Assembly (NCBI GenBank): GCA_017508895.1
Contig: JAFWRA010000197.1
Coordinates: 1 to 16,670 of the forward strand
Source: Bacteroidales bacterium
GTDB taxonomy: Bacteria > Bacteroidota > Bacteroidia > Bacteroidales > F082
Direction: 5' to 3'
DNA length: 16,670 nt
This document shows, in pieces, positions 14,006 through 16,670 of the stretch. The position numbers and the translations under genes are program-made. A model generated the notes under the pieces. The model worked only from the letters and a program-made list of their open reading frames with translations. It was not told the DNA's origin and made no database searches. The stretch's first letter is position 1. Every line of letters begins with the position of its first letter.

Positions 14006-15283
14006 ATGTCAAATAACTACATGCCAAGGATAGCCGACGGCCTGCTTACCCGAAAATTGGCGGGTAAAGGCGCCGTATTGATAGAAGGTCCCAAATGGTG
14101 CGGAAAAACAACCACCGCCAAGCAACAGGCCAAGAGCATACTTGACCTTGGTGACAGCGGCGTTTTGAAACAAAGTCTGCAGATGGTGGACCTCAGTACT
14201 AAAACGCTTCTATTAGGCGACACACCGCGATTGATTGACGAATGGCAAACAATACCTCCGCTGTGGGATAGCATCCGTGATGAGGTTGACAAACGCGGCA
14301 ATTTCTCACAATTCATCCTGACAGGCTCATCGGTGCTCCCTCAAGCCGATGAGACCATACATAGTGGCACGGGACGTTTTGGTAGAATTAAGATGCGGCC
14401 CATGACACTATTTGAATCAGGTGAATCGTCCGGAAAAGTAAGTCTGAAGCAGCTTTTCAATGGGAATGGCATTGAACCCGTCACCTGCGAGACCAACCTC
14501 GATCAAATAGCCTATCTTATTTGTCGAGGCGGCTGGCCAATGGCAACATTCTTAAGTGGCGAAATTGCATTGGATCAAGCGTTTGACTATGTCGATTCGG
14601 TAGCCGAGCGTGATATCCAACGGGTGGATGGTGTAAAACGGAGTCCAGAACGCACACGGCTTCTTTTGCGTTCCTACGCCCGAAACATCTCGCAGCAGGT
14701 CTCATACGGCACCATCAAAGCCGACATGCTTTCGAACGATTCAAAGACACTCGACGAAGACACTGTGGCGGATTACATCAAGGCCCTCAAAAAGTTGTTC
14801 GTCATAGAAGACCTCGAAGCATGGAATCCGAACTTACGCAGCAAATCAGCCATTCGCACCGGTGACACCAGGCATTTCGTTGACCCAAGTATAGGGACGG
14901 CATCGCTTGGTTTGGGTCCTGACGATTTGATGAACGATTTGGATTCATTCGGTCTTTTCTTTGAGGACTTGGCGGTTCGAGACCTTCGGGTATTCGCCGA
15001 AGCACTTGACGGTAAATTGTATCATTATCGCGACAGTTCTGGTTTGGAATGCGACACCGTCCTGCATCGCCGCAACGGCACATACGCCTTGATCGAAGTC
15101 AAGCTGGGGGGCGAGAAACTAATCAACGACGGTGTTGCCGCCTTGAAGGAGTTAGCCGATACCATCGACACCACCCGTATGCCGAAGCCTTCATTTATGA
15201 TGGTGCTTACTGCCGTAGGGCAATATGCCTATCAACGGCAAGACGGAGTGTTTGTGGTTCCTATTGGCTGCCTCAGGGATTAA
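14006..15283 (+). CDS. AAA+ ATPase with DUF4143 C-terminal domain
   Basis: A 425-residue protein, the only clear gene on the plus strand. Walker A is GPKWCGKTTT (residues 28-37, Lys34), Walker B is RLIDEW (75-80), sensor 1 is FILTGSS (103-109) and a likely arginine finger lies in TGRFGRI (122-128). The C-terminal DUF4143 region (from about residue 195) contains FFEDLAVRDL, then YRDSSGLECDTVL (340-352) and ALIEVKLGG (361-369). These give the E-x-D...E-x-K pattern of a restriction-endonuclease-like fold (Glu348, Asp350, Glu364, Lys366). These ATPases are abundant in Bacteroidota and lie singly or beside toxin-antitoxin genes; their cellular role is not well established. It has its own promoter and ends six bases before the convergent stop of T9SS paralogue B. 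It appears intact. Confidence 0.9.
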   Translation: MSNNYMPRIADGLLTRKLAGKGAVLIEGPKWCGKTTTAKQQAKSILDLGDSGVLKQSLQMVDLSTKTLLLGDTPRLIDEWQTIPPLWDSIRDEVDKRGNFSQFILTGSSVLPQADETIHSGTGRFGRIKMRPMTLFESGESSGKVSLKQLFNGNGIEPVTCETNLDQIAYLICRGGWPMATFLSGEIALDQAFDYVDSVAERDIQRVDGVKRSPERTRLLLRSYARNISQQVSYGTIKADMLSNDSKTLDEDTVADYIKALKKLFVIEDLEAWNPNLRSKSAIRTGDTRHFVDPSIGTASLGLGPDDLMNDLDSFGLFFEDLAVRDLRVFAEALDGKLYHYRDSSGLECDTVLHRRNGTYALIEVKLGGEKLINDGVAALKELADTIDTTRMPKPSFMMVLTAVGQYAYQRQDGVFVVPIGCLRD

Positions 15284-15290
15284 TGGATTT

Positions 15291-16670
15291 TTATTTCTTC
15301 ACCCACTTCCCACTCTCCGCTTCGATCACTGATCCTGTCGAGATACCAGCCACCACCTTCCAAACATAAGTCCCCTCACTCCAATTCGTCGTATTGATGG
15401 CGGTGACATTCTCAATAATATCCTGACTATGCACAAGCCTCCCAATCATATCATACACCTCCACCCGCGCATCCTTCAATCCCGTCCGAATATTCAACAC
15501 ATCCTTCCCCGGATTAGGATATGCGATGGCTACTTTCAAGCCATTTTCGTGGGCCTCCTCGATACCCACAAAAGCCTCGGCGGGGAATTTGGTGACCGTT
15601 GTCCACCGTTGCTGTGGATTATCGATGTTTTTTGTTTCAGTCGTTAAAAGAACGCCGCCGTCTTTTGTCGTAGTGATACTTTCCGCCCAGCAAAACAAAT
15701 CGTCGGAACCATTACCGTAATACACCGTGGATATGTTTTCAAAGTTTTCATCAAGCCGTTCTATCACAACCCATGAATCGTTTAACATTGATATTCCACA
15801 AGCCATAGAATAACAGAACAGCAATGTGTTGTTATCAGTGGCATCTACAGCTCTACTAAGAGCCACAAAGTCCCAGTCATTGGTTCCTCGTTCAATCTGG
15901 CGAATGATAGGCGCGTTGTTTTGAACACCTTCAATGTCATCATCAAACTCATACAGACGGCAATCCTCATACGATTGGTCATAATTTGAAATTGTTTCCG
16001 TTGCAACATATGTTGTATTATGCCCACTTCTTATTATGGCCATATCTTCAAAATAGTTGTCTTCCCATTCATTCCCGTCCGACTGTCTGAAAGCCTTGTA
16101 TTTCAAAACATTGAATTCCTTATCCAAATAGAATATGGTTCCATCGTCGTAAGCCCGATTCGCGTCTTTTTTGTCTGAAAAGCCAAAATAATAGGGCGGC
16201 ATGGGATTATAATAGATATACCCATAATCCGTTGCCAAAAGCTGTTCGCGCCTTAGTTTCTCCTGCCATGGACTGCCTGAAGTTGTCATCTGATAACCGA
16301 CATTTGCAAGCAATTCACCATCAAAACTCATCCTGAAAAAGAACAAGGAATCATAACCTTGAAGAGGCTGATGGCCAAAGCTGACATTCTTGGTGTAAGC
16401 ACCCACAATGTTGTCCTCGTTGATAATCGCCGAATGGATGAAAATGTTACCACTATAATGGCAGCACCACCAGGCCCATCCCTGATAATATCTGGCTTCG
16501 TAATTATCAATAGGATAGCTGTATTCATGGCTTTCCTCAATCTCTAATTGATCGTTAAGTTTATACAGCCCAAAGATGGCATCTTCAGGTGGATTATCAT
16601 AGTTCTGATAATAGTTGAAATATGCCGTATCATGATCAGGACTATATGACATCAATGCAAACACCTCGCC
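15291..16670 (-). CDS. T9SS-sorted secreted protein of unknown function (paralogue B, partial)
   Basis: The 3' 459 codons of a gene whose signal peptide and first 110 or so residues lie beyond the right edge; the frame is open to 16670. The first residues read GEVFALMSYSPDHD, so the Met-like GTG at 16664 is internal, not a start. It aligns along its length with paralogue A (IFGLYKLNDQLEIEESHEYS, VVIERLDENFENISTVYYG, AEAFVGIEEAHENGLKVA) and ends in the same T9SS domain (AIAYPNPGKDVLNIRTG, VEVYDMIGRLVHSQ, GTYVWKVVAG). The last residues differ: GISTGSVIEAESGKWVKK carries extra residues compared with A. Function unknown. Confidence 0.85.
   Translation of the reverse strand, partial: GEVFALMSYSPDHDTAYFNYYQNYDNPPEDAIFGLYKLNDQLEIEESHEYSYPIDNYEARYYQGWAWWCCHYSGNIFIHSAIINEDNIVGAYTKNVSFGHQPLQGYDSLFFFRMSFDGELLANVGYQMTTSGSPWQEKLRREQLLATDYGYIYYNPMPPYYFGFSDKKDANRAYDDGTIFYLDKEFNVLKYKAFRQSDGNEWEDNYFEDMAIIRSGHNTTYVATETISNYDQSYEDCRLYEFDDDIEGVQNNAPIIRQIERGTNDWDFVALSRAVDATDNNTLLFCYSMACGISMLNDSWVVIERLDENFENISTVYYGNGSDDLFCWAESITTTKDGGVLLTTETKNIDNPQQRWTTVTKFPAEAFVGIEEAHENGLKVAIAYPNPGKDVLNIRTGLKDARVEVYDMIGRLVHSQDIIENVTAINTTNWSEGTYVWKVVAGISTGSVIEAESGKWVKK

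Noticed and set aside
14006..15283. Defence island or transposon around the ATPase
   Set aside because: No transposase, integrase, terminal repeats or partner defence genes are visible; the ATPase stands alone.

Overview
The window looks like a chromosomal segment from a member of the Bacteroidota, most likely Bacteroidales. Three or four secreted proteins end in type IX secretion system (T9SS) sorting domains. There is a Fibrobacter-type (FISUMP) lipoprotein, a C10 (streptopain-like) peptidase, an AlbA_2 ATP-binding family protein and a TPR lipoprotein. Seven genes have a TAnnTTTG box (the Bacteroidota -7 element) close upstream of their start codons. Almost everything lies on the minus strand; the only convincing plus-strand gene is a DUF4143-type ATPase.

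Layout by position. 1-1319 (-): TPR lipoprotein with a C-terminal membrane segment, running off the left edge; its coding sequence carries two in-frame repeat inserts. 1330-2094 (-): AlbA_2 protein with a large internal deletion and a 4 x 11 bp tandem repeat. 2259-5405 (-): 1048-residue T9SS protein with a cleaved-adhesin-like domain. 5543-5905 (-): orphan LuxR-type DNA-binding domain, probably a gene remnant. 5912-6916 and 6930-7493 (-): FISUMP lipoprotein and small outer-membrane beta-barrel protein, probably one operon read from the promoter near 7519. 7500-7783: structured inverted repeats plus two short gene remnants (a T9SS tail and a LuxR helix-turn-helix piece). 7784-9256 (-): AbiEi-like/Fic fusion protein. 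9342-11903 (-): C10 peptidase with T9SS tail. 12045-13718 (-) and 15291 to the right edge (-): two paralogous T9SS proteins with nearly identical 3' ends, separated by the plus-strand ATPase at 14006-15283.

How it fits together. The cell-surface genes (T9SS cargo, peptidase, lipoproteins, beta-barrel) describe an envelope and secretion locus, while the Fic and ATPase genes are solitary accessory genes of the kind that move between genomes. I see no complete defence system, prophage, transposase or CRISPR array. The most unusual signal is genome plasticity: short REP-like palindrome doublets that have become part of coding sequence, a frame-shifting tandem repeat, gene fragments between intact genes, and a duplicated T9SS gene pair around an ATPase with 23-bp-spaced repeats in front of its promoter. 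All functional statements rest on motif recognition by eye.
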